From positions 2,967,133 through 3,031,132 of the forward strand of contig NZ_JAFBCE010000001.1 in the NCBI RefSeq assembly GCF_016907555.1: a stretch of DNA of 64,000 bases, in the 5' to 3' direction. The position numbers and the translations under genes are program-made. Positions within the stretch are counted from its first letter, which is position 1. The number at the start of each line of letters is the position of its first letter. The notes under the pieces are model-generated. The model saw only the letters and a program-made list of their open reading frames with translations, did not search any database and was not told where the DNA came from. The stretch is from Microbacterium laevaniformans. GTDB taxonomy: Bacteria; Actinomycetota; Actinomycetes; Actinomycetales; Microbacteriaceae. Shown here piece by piece: positions 1 to 12,351 of this stretch.

Positions 1-296
1 TCATCTCGCCGACCGACATCATCACGGCGACAGCGCAGTACTTCCGGCTGTCGGTGGACGATCTCTACGGTTCCAGTCGATCGCAGTCGATCGCAACGGC
101 ACGGCAGATCGCCATGTATCTGTGCCGCGAACGCACGAGCCTCTCGCTCCCCAAGATCGGCCAGCTCTTCGGCAATCGCGATCACACCACCGTGATGTAC
201 GCGTACAAGAAGATCAGCGAGTTGATGAAGGAGCGGCGCTCCATCTACAACCAGGTGTCGGAAATCACGACGCAGCTCGGCCGCGTCGGCCGCTGA
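1..296 (+). CDS. dnaA: Chromosomal replication initiator DnaA, C-terminal part
   Basis: The 3' end of dnaA; the reading frame is open from base 3 and gives 97 residues before TGA. DnaA binds DnaA boxes at oriC and opens the duplex. What is visible is domain IV, the DNA-binding helix-turn-helix, including the diagnostic GNRDHTTVMYAYKKI stretch and the preceding basic helix ending LPKIGQLF. The ATPase domain lies outside the window. It is followed by a strong hairpin terminator and the DnaA-box region, then dnaN, which is the standard actinobacterial origin order. Confidence 0.97.
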   Translation, partial: ISPTDIITATAQYFRLSVDDLYGSSRSQSIATARQIAMYLCRERTSLSLPKIGQLFGNRDHTTVMYAYKKISELMKERRSIYNQVSEITTQLGRVGR

Positions 297-316
297 GCGC
301 TCGCTGCGCTGGCCTC

Positions 317-354
317 CGAGAAGACCCCCGGTGTCGTCACCGGGGGTCTTCTCG
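317..354 (+). terminator. Hairpin terminator after dnaA
   Basis: A perfect 17-bp inverted repeat (317-333 paired with 338-354) with a 4-nt loop (334-337), 21 nt after the dnaA stop codon. There is no long T tract, as is usual in high-GC actinobacteria. It probably ends dnaA transcription before the origin. Confidence 0.85.
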
Positions 355-360
355 CGCAGA

Positions 361-762
361 TCGTCCTTGACAGGCTCACACAGGCGGCGCCAATATACGC
401 GTTCTGCACAATGTGGACAGGCTGTGGATAACTCGGCATCCCGGTGGACTCTTGTGAGTCGATGACGCTGTCCTGTGGATGACGTGAGGGCCACAACGGC
501 GACGGAGCTCATGTCGCTCACCGACTCTCCGCAGGCCGCCCACAAGTTACACGCGTGTGGTTTCCCTGTCGCGACTGGGATCGGTCGAGTTCTCCACAGT
601 TTCCACAGCCGTTAACACCATGACAAAGAACTTCATCTAGGAATCCGATTCGATCACCTCGTCGGTGCCGACCGTGCGGACTCGGCACGAGGATGCCGGA
701 TCAATCCGGTCGGATCGTGGCACTAGCATGGGAGAGCCCTACTCGACGTCAAGGGAGCGCCA
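361..762. other. oriC: Replication origin region (oriC), dnaA-dnaN intergenic
   Basis: Non-coding stretch between dnaA and dnaN containing a cluster of DnaA boxes in both orientations. A perfect box (TTATCCACA on the minus strand) lies at 423-431. Near matches are at 412-420 and 474-482 (minus strand) and at 590-598 and 599-607 (plus strand). The sequence is locally less GC-rich around 391-411 and 610-655 than the surrounding genes, as expected for an unwinding region. Location and boxes fit a bacterial oriC. No open reading frame here is convincing. Confidence 0.88.
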
Positions 763-1905
763 GTGAAGTTCCACGTGAATCGCGATGTTTTCAGCGAGGC
801 CGTGTCGTTCGTTGTCAAGCTCCTGCCGCAGCGCAACCCGCAGCCGATCCTGGCCGGTGTGCTGATCGAAGCATCCGAAGATGGCCTGTCGCTCGCGGCT
901 TTCGACTACGAAGCGTCGGCGCGTACGACCATCGAAGCGACGGTCGATGAGCCCGGCACGATCCTCGTGCATGGACGACTGCTGTCGGAGATCGCCAGCC
1001 GTCTGCCCAACGCGCCGATCCAGATCGAGGTCGGCGAGGACGACGGCATCGTGCTCACGTGCGGATCCGCACGATTCACGCTCGCGTCGATGCCCGTGCA
1101 GGAGTACCCGGCGATTCCCGAGGTCTCCGGTGAGTCGGGACTCGTCCCGGCGGAGGACTTCGCCACCGCGATCGCCCAGGTGGCCTTCGCCGCGTCCCGT
1201 GACGACGTCACCCCGGTTCTCACCGGTGTCCAGCTCGAGGTGGCCGGCAACGAGCTCAGCCTCGTGGCGACCGACCGCTATCGCGTCGCACTGCGCGACG
1301 TGAAGTTCGACGGCGGCGGTGTCGCGAGCGAGGAATCGACGACAGCGCTGGTTCCCGCGCGCACTCTCACCGAAGTCGGAAAGACGTTCGCGCACTCCGG
1401 TGACATTCAGATCGCCTTCTCGGGATCCGGAGATCGCGAGATCATCGCTTTCACCGCGGGCAACAAGACCGTGACCTCGCTGCTGATCAAGGGCAACTTC
1501 CCGCCGGTGCGCCGCCTGTTCCCCGAGCAGACCGACCACTACGCGGTCGTCAACACCGCTGAGCTGGCCGAAGCCGTGCGTCGCGTCGCCCTCGTCCTGG
1601 ATCGCTCGGCCCCGCTGCGTTTCACGTTCACCGAAGACGGCGTCTCGATGGACGCGTCGGGCACCGAGCAGGCGCGCGCGACCGAGTCGGTCGATGCGAC
1701 CCTCACCGGTGAGGACGTGACGCTGGGACTGAACCCGCAGTACCTCCTCGAAGCCCTCGGCGCGGTCAAGAGCGAGTTCGCGCGCATCACCTTCACCTCC
1801 AGCGACAACGCCAACAAGCTCAGCCCGGTGCTGATCACCCCGCAGACGTCGGGGACGCCGGAGAGCTTCAAGTACCTGCTGCAGCCGAACCTGCTGCTGC
1901 GCTGA
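763..1905 (+). CDS. dnaN: DNA polymerase III beta subunit (sliding clamp)
   Basis: 380 residues, the normal length for the beta clamp, which forms the ring that tethers polymerase III to DNA and also serves repair polymerases. The N-terminus MKFHVNRDVFSEAV and the internal VATDRYRVALR motif are typical. It has three repeated clamp domains of about 120 residues each, ending LLLR. Start is GTG at 763, with a GGGAG ribosome-binding site about 7 nt upstream. It lies between oriC and recF, in the usual order. Confidence 0.97.
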   Translation: MKFHVNRDVFSEAVSFVVKLLPQRNPQPILAGVLIEASEDGLSLAAFDYEASARTTIEATVDEPGTILVHGRLLSEIASRLPNAPIQIEVGEDDGIVLTCGSARFTLASMPVQEYPAIPEVSGESGLVPAEDFATAIAQVAFAASRDDVTPVLTGVQLEVAGNELSLVATDRYRVALRDVKFDGGGVASEESTTALVPARTLTEVGKTFAHSGDIQIAFSGSGDREIIAFTAGNKTVTSLLIKGNFPPVRRLFPEQTDHYAVVNTAELAEAVRRVALVLDRSAPLRFTFTEDGVSMDASGTEQARATESVDATLTGEDVTLGLNPQYLLEALGAVKSEFARITFTSSDNANKLSPVLITPQTSGTPESFKYLLQPNLLLR

Positions 1906-1954
1906 TCGGCTTCCGCCGGCTCGAGCGGGGCCCCGAAGCGTCGGCACCGCCGAA

Positions 1955-1960
1955 TAGGCT
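1955..1960 (+). promoter_or_regulatory. Candidate -10 box of a leaderless recF transcript
   Basis: TAGGCT ends 6 nt before the GTG start of recF. A start codon at the expected +1 position, with no Shine-Dalgarno sequence, suggests a leaderless mRNA. Confidence 0.5.
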
Positions 1961-1966
1961 GGGTCG

Positions 1967-3175
1967 GTGATCGTGGAGCAGCTCAGCCTCGTCGACTTCC
2001 GCAACTATGCGGCCGCCGACGTCTCGCTGGATGCCGGCGCCAATGTCTTCGTCGGCCGCAACGGTCAGGGCAAGACAAACCTCGCCGAAGCGATCGGGTT
2101 CTTCGCCACACTGGGATCGCATCGGGTGTCGCAGGATGCTCCCATGGTGCGCGACGGAGCGGACGCGGCGATCGTGCGCATGCGGCTCGCGTATGGCGAG
2201 CGGCGAGTGATGCTCGAGGCGCAGGTGAACAGAACCGGCAGCAACAAGGCGCGCGTCAACGGCTCGCCGGTGAGGACGTCGGAGCTTCCGCGATACGCCC
2301 AGGTCGTCCTGTTCGCACCCGAGGATCTTCAGATCGTCCGATCCGACCCGTCTGCGCGGCGTCGTTTCGCCGATCAGCTGCTCATTCAGCGCGCACCGCG
2401 CATGGCGGGAGTGCTGTCGGACTACGATCGGGTGCTCAAGCAGCGGACGGCACTGCTGAAGTCCGCGCGTGCGCGCGGCATCCGCGGGGAGGGCCTGTCG
2501 ACCCTGGAGGTCTGGGACGACAAGCTCGTCCAGCTCGGCACCGACGTGATCCGCGCACGACTCGCCCTCGTCGACGACCTGGCCGGCCCCGTCTCGCGGG
2601 CGTACACGGCGATCGCCGGAGCCGACCATCGCCCGGAGATGGAATGGATGCTCTCGATCGGCGGAACCGACCCCGACGACGACGCTGTCGAGGCCGTCGA
2701 CGGTGCGCCATCGTCCCTGCGCGGACTCGGCGCCGAGGACATCCAGCGCATCTTCCGCGAGCAGCTCGTCGTGATGCGGGCATCCGAGCTGGAACGAGGG
2801 CTGACGCTGGTGGGCCCGCATCGCGATGACCTGCTGCTGCGTGTGCGCGGTCTGCCGGTGAAGGGCTACGCGTCGCACGGCGAATCGTGGTCGGTCGCGC
2901 TCGCACTGCGTCTCGCCTCGGCCGAACTGCTCCGCGCGCAGTCCCAGCTGGGCGATCCGGTGCTGATTCTCGACGACGTGTTCGCCGAACTCGACGCCGA
3001 CCGCCGTTCGCGCTTGGCAGGCCTCGTCGAAGGCTACGAGCAGGTGGTCGTCACGGCCGCCGTCGAGGAGGATGTGCCCGCCGCGCTGCGCGCGCGGACG
3101 GTGTGCGTCGTCGCCGGCACGATCGTGGCCGCCGACGCCGACGGCGACGGTGATGCGGAGGTCGACGATGAGTGA
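1967..3175 (+). CDS. recF: DNA replication and repair protein RecF
   Basis: 402-residue SMC-like ATPase that helps load RecA at single-strand gaps. The Walker A motif GRNGQGKTN is at residues ~30-38, and the Walker B-like LILDDVFAELD is near residue 335, following a signature region (GYASHGESWSVALALRLA). The N-terminus MIVEQLSLVDFRNY is typical. GTG start; no ribosome-binding site, but a TAGGCT box 6 nt upstream. The stop overlaps the start of the next gene (ATGAGTGA), so the two are probably translationally coupled. Confidence 0.96.
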   Translation: MIVEQLSLVDFRNYAAADVSLDAGANVFVGRNGQGKTNLAEAIGFFATLGSHRVSQDAPMVRDGADAAIVRMRLAYGERRVMLEAQVNRTGSNKARVNGSPVRTSELPRYAQVVLFAPEDLQIVRSDPSARRRFADQLLIQRAPRMAGVLSDYDRVLKQRTALLKSARARGIRGEGLSTLEVWDDKLVQLGTDVIRARLALVDDLAGPVSRAYTAIAGADHRPEMEWMLSIGGTDPDDDAVEAVDGAPSSLRGLGAEDIQRIFREQLVVMRASELERGLTLVGPHRDDLLLRVRGLPVKGYASHGESWSVALALRLASAELLRAQSQLGDPVLILDDVFAELDADRRSRLAGLVEGYEQVVVTAAVEEDVPAALRARTVCVVAGTIVAADADGDGDAEVDDE

Positions 3176-3653
3176 CGAGATCCCGGAGACGATCGGCACG
3201 TATCTGCGCCTGCGCGGCCTGGAGCCGTCCCCCCGTACGGCGCGTCGCCGCAAGAAGCGCGCCCTCGATGACGACGACAAGCAACCATTCGCTCCCGGTC
3301 GCGATCCCAAGGGCGTCGCGGACGTGCTGTCCGATCTCACCCGTCAGTCCGGATGGGACGCGCAGCTGGCGCGGGAGGATCTCGTCCTGCAGTGGACGGA
3401 TGTCGCCGGCGAGGAGACGGCCCGCCACGCGCATCCGGTCGCCCTCGCCGATGGGCTTCTGACCGTGCAGTGCGACTCGACGGCCTGGGCGAAGAACCTC
3501 CAGTTGATGCGCGCGGAGATCGTGACGCAGCTGATGAGGCGGTTCCCGGATGCCGGGGTGCAGAATGTCCGATTCGTGGGACCGGACGTCCCCTCATGGA
3601 AATGGGGCCCCAGAGCCGTTCCAGGGCGGGGTCCTCGCGATACCTACGGTTGA
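3168..3653 (+). CDS. DUF721 protein, DciA-like predicted helicase operator
   Basis: 161 residues, starting at the ATG that overlaps the recF stop. The C-terminal half (residues ~70-150) carries the DUF721/DciA fold: a WTDVAGEETARHAHPVAL stretch followed by TVQCDSTAWAKNLQLM. DciA proteins help load or run the replicative helicase in bacteria lacking DnaC/DnaI. The N-terminal third is basic (TARRRKKRAL) and probably disordered. Position between recF and gyrB is conserved in actinobacteria. Confidence 0.85.
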   Translation: MSDEIPETIGTYLRLRGLEPSPRTARRRKKRALDDDDKQPFAPGRDPKGVADVLSDLTRQSGWDAQLAREDLVLQWTDVAGEETARHAHPVALADGLLTVQCDSTAWAKNLQLMRAEIVTQLMRRFPDAGVQNVRFVGPDVPSWKWGPRAVPGRGPRDTYG

Positions 3654-3749
3654 AGAGGGTCCGGGGGCATCCGGAACGATTTCAGGGCGCCACAGGGGCC
3701 TTCTCCGGACTTTCGGCAGCCGTGTGGGGGTAGAATGAGACGTCTCTGA

Positions 3750-5816
<2,067 letters not shown>

Positions 5817-5870
5817 TCCATTCCATTCACCTGCAGCGGTAGCACGGCAGCCCCGTGAGAACGAGAAGAC

Positions 5871-8447
5871 ATGACTGACGAAGAACGCCCCGACCCGACC
5901 GCCGGCCACAACCACGGCAACATCGACCAGGTCGATCTCCAGGTCGAGATGCAGCGCAGCTACCTCGACTACGCGATGAGCGTCATCGTCGGCCGCGCGC
6001 TGCCGCGCGTCGAAGACGGTCTGAAGCCGGTGCACCGGCGCGTCATCTATGGGATGTATGACGGCGGGTACCGTCCCGACAAGAGCTTCAACAAGTGCGC
6101 CCGCGTCGTCGGCGAGGTCATGGGCCAGTACCACCCGCACGGTGACAGCGCGATCTACGACGCGCTCGTGCGCCTCGTGCAGCCGTGGTCGCTGCGCTAC
6201 CCGCTGGCCGACGGTCAGGGAAACTTCGGATCCCCGGGCAACCAGGGTGCGGCCGCGCCGCGGTACACCGAAACGAAGATGGCCGCGCTGGCGATGGAGA
6301 TGGTCCGCGACATCGACGAGGACACCGTCGACTTCGAGGACAACTACGACGGCAAGACCCAGGAGCCCGTCGTCCTGCCCTCGCGCTTCCCGAACCTGCT
6401 GGTCAACGGCTCGGTCGGCATCGCGGTCGGCATGGCCACCAACATCCCGCCTCACAACCTGCGGGAGGTCGCCGACGGAGCGCTGTGGGCGCTGGAGAAC
6501 CCGGATGCCACCCGCGAGGAGCTGCTCGAGGCGCTCATGGGCCGCATCCACGGTCCCGACTTCCCGACGGGCGCCCAGATCCTGGGCACGAAGGGCATCC
6601 GCGAGGCTCAGCGCACCGGCCGCGGCTCGATCACGATGCGTGCCGTCGTGAACGTCGAGGAGATCCAGGGCCGCACGTGCCTGGTGATCACTGAGCTCCC
6701 CTACCAGGTGAACCCCGACAACGTCGCGCTGAAGATCCGCGACCTCGCCCGCGACGGTCGCATCACCGGCATCGCCGACATCCGCGACGAGACGAGCGAC
6801 CGCACGGGCCAGCGCCTCGTCATCGTCCTGAAGCGGGATGCCGTCGCCAAGGTCGTCCTGAACAACCTGTACAAGCACACGCAGCTGCAGGAGAACTTCG
6901 GCGCCAACATGCTGGCGATCGTGGACGGTGTGCCACGCACCCTGGCCCTCGACGGCTTCATCTCCTACTGGATCGACCATCAGGTCGAGGTCATCGTGCG
7001 GCGCACGCGCTTCCGTCTGCGCAAGGCCGAAGAGCGCATGCACATCCTGCGCGCGTACCTCAAGGCGCTCGATGCGCTGGACGAGGTCATCGCACTCATC
7101 CGCCGCTCGCCCACGGTCGACGAGGCGCGCGAGGGTCTGAAGTCGCTGCTCGCGATCGACGATGTGCAGGCCGATGCGATCCTCGCGATGCAGCTGCGCC
7201 GCCTGGCGGCGCTCGAGCGTCAGAAGATCATCGACGAGGCCACCGAGCTGGAGGCGCAGATCGCCGATCTGAACGACATCCTCGTCACGCCGGGTCGTCA
7301 GCGCACGATCATCGCCGCAGAGCTCACGGGCATCGTGGACAAGTTCGGCGACGAGCGGCGCACGACGATCCTGCACGGCTTCGATGGCGACATGTCGATG
7401 GAAGACCTCATCCCCGAAGAGGAGATGGTCATCACCGTCACCCGCGATGGGTACATCAAGCGCACACGCAGTGACAACTACCGTTCGCAGCACCGCGGCG
7501 GCAAGGGTGTCAAGGGCGCCCAGCTGCGGGCGGACGATGTGGTCGAGCATTTCTTCGTGACGACCACGCACCACTGGCTGCTGTTCTTCACCACGAAGGG
7601 TCGCGTCTACCGGTCCAAGGCGTACGAGGTGCCCGAGGCCGGCCGCGATGCGAAGGGTCAGCACGTCGCGAACCTGCTGGCGCTGCAGCCGGGTGAGGAG
7701 ATCGCGCAGATCCTGGACATCCGCGACTACAAGGTCGCGCAGTACCTGGTGCTGGCCACCCGCGACGGCAAGATCAAGAAGACCTTCCTCAGCGAGTACG
7801 ACACCAACCGTCAGGGCGGGATCATCGCGATCCGCCTGCGCGGGCAGGACGAGGAGGACGGCGACGAGGTCGTCAGCGCGCTGCTCGTGGACGACACCGA
7901 CGACATCCTGCTCATCTCGCGCCAGGGCATGTCGCTGCGGTTCACCGCGACCGACGAGTCGCTGCGCCCCATGGGACGCTCGACGGAGGGTGTGAAGGGG
8001 ATGTCGTTCCGTGAGGGCGATACGCTCCTGTCGGCATCCGTCGCGAAGGACGATGCCTACGTATTCGTCGTGACCGAAGGCGGGTACGCCAAGCGCACCG
8101 CTGTCGACCAGTACCGCCTCCAGGGACGTGGCGGACTGGGCATCAAGGTCGCCAAGCTGAACGAGGATCGGGGCGACCTGGCGGGCGGTCTGATCGTCGG
8201 TGAGGACGACGAGGTCTTGGTGGTTCTTGCCAGCGGCAAGGTGGTACGCTCTGCCGTGGCCGAGGTGCCTGCGAAGGGTCGCGACACCATGGGAGTGGTC
8301 TTCGCCCGTCCCGACGACGACGATCGCATCCTCGCGATTGCACGGAACTCGGAGCGAGCGCTCCGAGCGGAGCAGGACCCGGCCGAGACCACCGACGCCG
8401 AAGACTCCCCCGCTTCGCGCCCCGAAGGAAGTGACACCGACGCATGA
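5871..8447 (+). CDS. gyrA: DNA gyrase subunit A
   Basis: 858 residues; cuts and rejoins DNA in the gyrase tetramer. The catalytic tyrosine sits in [14 protein letters not shown]. The quinolone-resistance region reads [15 protein letters not shown], with Ser and Asp at the usual resistance positions, so the sequence is of the susceptible type. The C-terminal half holds the beta-pinwheel repeats, with a GyrA box-like QRGGKGVKG variant (HRGGKGVKG). The tail is acidic. ATG start 54 nt after gyrB; the stop overlaps the next start by 4 nt. Confidence 0.97.
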   Translation: MTDEERPDPTAGHNHGNIDQVDLQVEMQRSYLDYAMSVIVGRALPRVEDGLKPVHRRVIYGMYDGGYRPDKSFNKCARVVGEVMGQYHPHGDSAIYDALVRLVQPWSLRYPLADGQGNFGSPGNQGAAAPRYTETKMAALAMEMVRDIDEDTVDFEDNYDGKTQEPVVLPSRFPNLLVNGSVGIAVGMATNIPPHNLREVADGALWALENPDATREELLEALMGRIHGPDFPTGAQILGTKGIREAQRTGRGSITMRAVVNVEEIQGRTCLVITELPYQVNPDNVALKIRDLARDGRITGIADIRDETSDRTGQRLVIVLKRDAVAKVVLNNLYKHTQLQENFGANMLAIVDGVPRTLALDGFISYWIDHQVEVIVRRTRFRLRKAEERMHILRAYLKALDALDEVIALIRRSPTVDEAREGLKSLLAIDDVQADAILAMQLRRLAALERQKIIDEATELEAQIADLNDILVTPGRQRTIIAAELTGIVDKFGDERRTTILHGFDGDMSMEDLIPEEEMVITVTRDGYIKRTRSDNYRSQHRGGKGVKGAQLRADDVVEHFFVTTTHHWLLFFTTKGRVYRSKAYEVPEAGRDAKGQHVANLLALQPGEEIAQILDIRDYKVAQYLVLATRDGKIKKTFLSEYDTNRQGGIIAIRLRGQDEEDGDEVVSALLVDDTDDILLISRQGMSLRFTATDESLRPMGRSTEGVKGMSFREGDTLLSASVAKDDAYVFVVTEGGYAKRTAVDQYRLQGRGGLGIKVAKLNEDRGDLAGGLIVGEDDEVLVVLASGKVVRSAVAEVPAKGRDTMGVVFARPDDDDRILAIARNSERALRAEQDPAETTDAEDSPASRPEGSDTDA

Positions 8448-8845
8448 GCACGGTAGCCGACAAGCTCGCCAAGAAGTCATCCAGTAAGACCAGCGCCAAG
8501 CAGGTGCGTCTGCGCCTCGTGTACGTGGACTTCTGGTCCGCCGTGAAGCTGTCCTTCCTCGCCGCGGTCGCCATCGCGATCGTCACCGTGGTGGCCAGCT
8601 TCCTGATCTACACGGTGCTCAGCACGACGGGACTGATCGGCAAGCTCGACGACCTTTTCAAGGCGTTCGACGACAACTTCAAGTTGAGCGATGTGATCAA
8701 CCTCGCACAGGTCATGGCGTTCTCCTCGGTGGTGGCCATCCTGAACCTGATCGTGATCACGGTGCTGGGTGCCGTCGTCGCCGGGATCTACAACCTGATG
8801 GTCAAGGTGACCGGCGGACTGCTCGTCGGCTTCACATCCAACTGA
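8444..8845 (+). CDS. DUF3566 transmembrane protein
   Basis: 133 residues. A polar, lysine-rich N-terminus (~25 residues) is followed by a first membrane helix ([21 protein letters not shown]), a ~40-residue linker and a second helix ([21 protein letters not shown]). This is the DUF3566 family found directly after gyrA in actinobacteria; its function is not established. The ATG overlaps the gyrA stop (ATGA), so it is translationally coupled to gyrA. Confidence 0.9.
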   Translation: MSTVADKLAKKSSSKTSAKQVRLRLVYVDFWSAVKLSFLAAVAIAIVTVVASFLIYTVLSTTGLIGKLDDLFKAFDDNFKLSDVINLAQVMAFSSVVAILNLIVITVLGAVVAGIYNLMVKVTGGLLVGFTSN

Positions 8846-8914
8846 CCGATTTTTTGTTTGCCCGCTCGTCGGGTAAAGTCTTGGAGGTTGACGGCGGCAA
8901 CGCCGCCTCCGGAC

Positions 8915-8991
8915 GGGGCTATAGCTCAGGCGGTTAGAGCGCTTCACTGATAATGAAGAGGTCCCAGGTTCAAGTCCTGGTAGCCCCACCA
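8915..8991 (+). tRNA. tRNA-Ile (anticodon GAT)
   Basis: Cloverleaf with acceptor GGGGCTA/TAGCCCC, D-arm, anticodon stem CTTCA/TGAAG around the loop CTGATAA (anticodon GAT), and T-arm GGTTCAAGTCC. The CCA end is encoded (8989-8991). It is followed after 11 nt by tRNA-Ala. Confidence 0.97.
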
Positions 8992-9002
8992 AACACCCGT
9001 CC

Positions 9003-9075
9003 GGGGCCTTAGCTCAGTTGGTAGAGCGCCTGCTTTGCAAGCAGGATGTCAGGAGTTCGAATCTCCTAGGCTCCA
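9003..9075 (+). tRNA. tRNA-Ala (anticodon TGC)
   Basis: Acceptor GGGGCCT pairs with AGGCTCC (one G-T wobble). Anticodon stem CCTGC/GCAGG with loop TTTGCAA gives anticodon TGC. T-loop GTTCGAATC. No encoded CCA. Ile-Ala tRNA pairs after gyrA are common in actinobacteria. Confidence 0.97.
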
Positions 9076-9212
9076 CAGTTTTTCTCGCGACACCATCGCT
9101 TCACCGATGGACCTGCTGGGCATGCTCACCTCTCTGCACGGCGTCGCGACCGGCCCGTCGTCCGCCGCGGGGTCGTGGGCGGTCTTCCGCGTGGAGGGGG
9201 CATACTCGCAGC

Positions 9213-9503
9213 ATGCGGTTCGAAACGACGCACTTCCAGCAGGGAAACAACACCGGCATCATGGTTCCCCCCGGCCTCGCCGGCGGTGACGCGATCGAGG
9301 TCACCCTCGAGCTCGACACGGCACCGCGGACGGTCGAGGTCCCGGACGATCTCGCCGTCGCCTTGGACGATGCGGGGATCCGCGCGCGCTTCGACGCGCT
9401 CGCTCCCAGCGCGCGCAAGGCGCACGTCACGAACGTCGTCTCGGCCAAGTCAGATGAGACCCGCACGCGACGCATCGCCGCGATCGTCGCGATGCTCGCC
9501 TGA
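9213..9503 (+). CDS. YdeI/OmpD-associated-like small protein with a shortened DUF1905 region
   Basis: 96 residues from the ATG behind a GGAGGGGG ribosome-binding site. The first ~20 residues (MRFETTHFQQGNNTGIMVPP) look like the start of a DUF1905 protein, but the sequence then jumps to GDAIEVTLELD and a C-terminal YdeI-like helical part (RFDALAPSARKAHVTNV). Family members are usually ~150 residues, so about 50 residues of the barrel core appear to be missing in frame. The cellular role is unknown. No partner genes are adjacent. Confidence 0.65.
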   Translation: MRFETTHFQQGNNTGIMVPPGLAGGDAIEVTLELDTAPRTVEVPDDLAVALDDAGIRARFDALAPSARKAHVTNVVSAKSDETRTRRIAAIVAMLA

Positions 9504-9517
9504 GCGGCGGCGCAGCC

Positions 9518-10363
9518 TCAGTCCTTCGTGCGCGCGAAGCGCCGTCGGGTCTCGGCATCCGCGACGTAGACGACGAGCTGCAGATCGAGGTGGTCGGAAG
9601 GACGCAGCTGGTGGTGCTCGAACACGAGCCGGCCGAGCTCGGGATGACGGAACACGCGCTCGCGTGAGACGAAACCGCCGACGCCGTGCTCGTTCCAGCG
9701 GGTGTCGAAGTCGACGCTCGCCGCGCGGAGCCGAGAGATGAGGTCGCGGTAGCGGGGATCACTCAGGCGCGGTCCGGCCTCCGCCCGGAACTCGGCGAGG
9801 AAGCGCCGGCTCGTGTCGTCCCAATCGTCCAGCAGCGAGCGCACGGACGGGTCGGTGAAGACGAGCCACAGCAGGTTGCGGTTCTCCCCCGCGGTCGTGG
9901 CGACCCCGGGGTACAGCCGCTTGTACGCCTTGTTCCATCCGGCGATCCCCCAATCCGGGGCGAGCGCGTAGGCGGGATGCTCGTCGAGCGCATCGAGGAA
10001 GCGCTGTACCTGAGCGGGGGCGATGTCCACGGCATCCGCCCGCGTGGCCGGCCGCGGTGCGAGACCGACGAGACTCAGCACATAGTCGTGCTCTGCGTCG
10101 GTCAGCCGCAGCGTCGTCGCGACCGCATCCAAGACCTGCCGCGAGGGGTTGATGTCGCGCCCCTGCTCGAGCCAGGTGTACCAGGTGACGCTCACACCCG
10201 ACAGGTACGAGACTTCCTCGCGCCGCAGGCCCACGGCACGACCGCGGCCAGCCGGCGGCAATCCGTAGGCGGTGCGGTCGAGGCGCTCACGCTGGCGGCG
10301 CAGGAACGAACCGAGCTCCTGCCGCTGCTGACGGCCGTCGTCGCGGGCGTTGTCGTCAGTCAC
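9518..10363 (-). CDS. XRE-family regulator with MmyB-like ligand-binding domain
   Basis: 281 residues, GTG start. An N-terminal helix-turn-helix (residues ~15-75, GLRREEVSYLSGVSVTWYTW) is followed by an MmyB-like PAS-related domain (residues ~105-270: PAYALAPDWGIAGWNKAYKRLY, LLWLVFTDPSVRSLL, VFRHPELGRLVFEH). Such proteins usually control a neighbouring, often divergent, gene in response to a small hydrophobic ligand. Here the divergent neighbour is ilvD, 76 bp away, with a 7-bp inverted repeat between them. Whether ilvD is really its target is not shown by the sequence. Confidence 0.85.
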   Translation of the reverse strand: MTDDNARDDGRQQRQELGSFLRRQRERLDRTAYGLPPAGRGRAVGLRREEVSYLSGVSVTWYTWLEQGRDINPSRQVLDAVATTLRLTDAEHDYVLSLVGLAPRPATRADAVDIAPAQVQRFLDALDEHPAYALAPDWGIAGWNKAYKRLYPGVATTAGENRNLLWLVFTDPSVRSLLDDWDDTSRRFLAEFRAEAGPRLSDPRYRDLISRLRAASVDFDTRWNEHGVGGFVSRERVFRHPELGRLVFEHHQLRPSDHLDLQLVVYVADAETRRRFARTKD

Positions 10364-10371
10364 TCCACAAA

Positions 10372-10392
10372 CCTAGTACTGCCACTACTAGG
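10372..10392. promoter_or_regulatory. Inverted repeat between XRE regulator and ilvD, candidate operator
   Basis: CCTAGTA and TACTAGG form a perfect 7-bp inverted repeat with a 7-nt spacer, 9 bp from the regulator start. Position and symmetry suit autoregulation by the XRE protein. Confidence 0.45.
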
Positions 10393-10439
10393 AGCAACGC
10401 AGACTTCCGGAGGTGCGCCCCGGCATCCAGAGTGGAATC

Positions 10440-12338
10440 ATGCCCACCCCCCTGCGTTCCCGCACCGTCACGCACGGCCGCAACGCCGCCGGTGCCCGTG
10501 CCCTGTTCCGCGCCGCCGGCGTCAATGCGGCCGACTTCGGCAAGCCGATGATCGCCGTCGCCAACAGCTTCACCGAGTTCGTGCCCGGCCACACGCACCT
10601 GCAGCCGGTGGGTCGCATCGTCTCCGACGCCATCACCGCGGCCGGCGGCATCCCGCGCGAGTTCAACACGATCGCCGTCGACGACGGCATCGCCATGGGC
10701 CACGGCGGCATGCTGTACTCGCTGCCCTCGCGTGATCTCATCGCCGACTCCGTCGAATACATGGTCAACGCGCACCAGGCCGACGCGCTGGTGTGCATCT
10801 CCAACTGCGACAAGATCACCCCCGGCATGCTCATGGCGGCCCTGCGCCTGAACATCCCGACCGTCTTCGTCTCGGGTGGCCCGATGGAGTCGGGTCGGGC
10901 GACTCTCGTCGACGGCACGGTGCGCACCCTCGATCTCGTCGACGCGATCTCCGAGGCGGCGAACGACACGGTCTCGGATGCCGACATCCAGCGCATCGAG
11001 GAGAACGCCTGCCCGACCTGCGGGTCATGCTCGGGCATGTTCACGGCCAACTCGATGAACTGCCTCGTCGAGGCGCTCGGCCTGGCCCTGCCCGGCAACG
11101 GGTCGGTGCTCGCGACGCACACGGCCCGTCGCGCCCTCTACGAGAAGGCCGGCGAGGTCGCGGTGCAGATCACGCGCGCGTTCTACGACGAGGACGACGC
11201 CTCGGTGCTCCCGCGCGCCGTCGCGAGCCCCGCCGCCTTCGCCAACGCGATGGCCCTCGACATCGCCATGGGCGGATCGACCAACACGATCCTCCACCTG
11301 CTGGCCGCGGCTCACGAGGCCGGCATTGACTTCGGCCTCGATGAGATCGACGCCATCTCGCGTCGCGTGCCCTGCCTTGCGAAGATCGCGCCCAACCCGG
11401 CCTACGGCCGCATGTACTACATGGAGGACGTCCACCGCGCCGGCGGCATCCCCACGATCCTCGGCGAGCTGCACCGCGCGGGGCTGCTCAACTCCGACGT
11501 GTCGTCGATCCACTCGCCCTCGCTCGAGGCGTGGCTTGCCGAGTGGGACGTGCGCGGCGGTACGGCCTCTGAGACCGCCCACGACCTGTGGCATGCGGCG
11601 CCCGGCGGGGTGCGCTCCTCGAGTGCGTTCTCACAGTCCGAGCGCTGGGCGAGCCTGGATGAGGATGCCGAGAACGGCTGCATCCGCTCCGCCGCACACG
11701 CCTACTCCGCCGACGGCGGCCTCGCGGTGCTGCGGGGCAACCTCGCCGTCGACGGCGCCGTCGTCAAGACCGCCGGTGTCGACCCGTCGATCCTCGTCTT
11801 CTCGGGCCCGGCCGTCGTGTGCGAGTCGCAGGAGGAGGCGGTGGCGAAGATCCTCGGCAAGAAGGTGCAACCCGGCGATGTCGTCGTCATCCGCTACGAG
11901 GGTCCCAAGGGCGGACCCGGCATGCAGGAGATGCTGCACCCCACCTCGTTCCTCAAGGGCCGCGGCCTGGGCAAGGTGTGCGCGCTGGTCACCGATGGCC
12001 GCTTCTCGGGCGGCACGTCGGGCCTGTCGATCGGTCACGTCTCGCCGGAGGCGGCGAGCGGCGGCATCATCGCCCTCGTCGAGGACGGCGACATCGTCGA
12101 CATCGACATCCCCTCACGCTCGATGAGCCTGCGGGTCGACGATGACGAGTTGGAGCGCCGCCGCGCCCGGCTGCTCGACGCGGGCGGCTACGCACCGAAG
12201 GATCGGCAGCGTCCCGTGTCGCTGGCGCTGCGGGCCTACGCGGCGATGGCGACCTCGGCCGATCGTGGAGCGGTCCGCGATGTCGAATCCGTCGAGCGGG
12301 CGCTGCGCGAGCGCGAGCTGCGCACCGCCGCCGTCTGA
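10440..12338 (+). CDS. ilvD: Dihydroxy-acid dehydratase
   Basis: 632 residues. Converts 2,3-dihydroxy-isovalerate and its methyl homologue to the 2-keto acids in valine, isoleucine and leucine synthesis. Family-typical runs include [38 protein letters not shown], the iron-sulphur ligand region [12 protein letters not shown] and [19 protein letters not shown], and [20 protein letters not shown]. The ATG at 10440 matches the usual start ([13 protein letters not shown]); an in-frame GTG at 10413 has no better ribosome-binding site. It stands alone, with no other ilv genes in the window. Confidence 0.96.
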   Translation: MPTPLRSRTVTHGRNAAGARALFRAAGVNAADFGKPMIAVANSFTEFVPGHTHLQPVGRIVSDAITAAGGIPREFNTIAVDDGIAMGHGGMLYSLPSRDLIADSVEYMVNAHQADALVCISNCDKITPGMLMAALRLNIPTVFVSGGPMESGRATLVDGTVRTLDLVDAISEAANDTVSDADIQRIEENACPTCGSCSGMFTANSMNCLVEALGLALPGNGSVLATHTARRALYEKAGEVAVQITRAFYDEDDASVLPRAVASPAAFANAMALDIAMGGSTNTILHLLAAAHEAGIDFGLDEIDAISRRVPCLAKIAPNPAYGRMYYMEDVHRAGGIPTILGELHRAGLLNSDVSSIHSPSLEAWLAEWDVRGGTASETAHDLWHAAPGGVRSSSAFSQSERWASLDEDAENGCIRSAAHAYSADGGLAVLRGNLAVDGAVVKTAGVDPSILVFSGPAVVCESQEEAVAKILGKKVQPGDVVVIRYEGPKGGPGMQEMLHPTSFLKGRGLGKVCALVTDGRFSGGTSGLSIGHVSPEAASGGIIALVEDGDIVDIDIPSRSMSLRVDDDELERRRARLLDAGGYAPKDRQRPVSLALRAYAAMATSADRGAVRDVESVERALRERELRTAAV

Positions 12339-12351
12339 GCCTCGGACGCGA

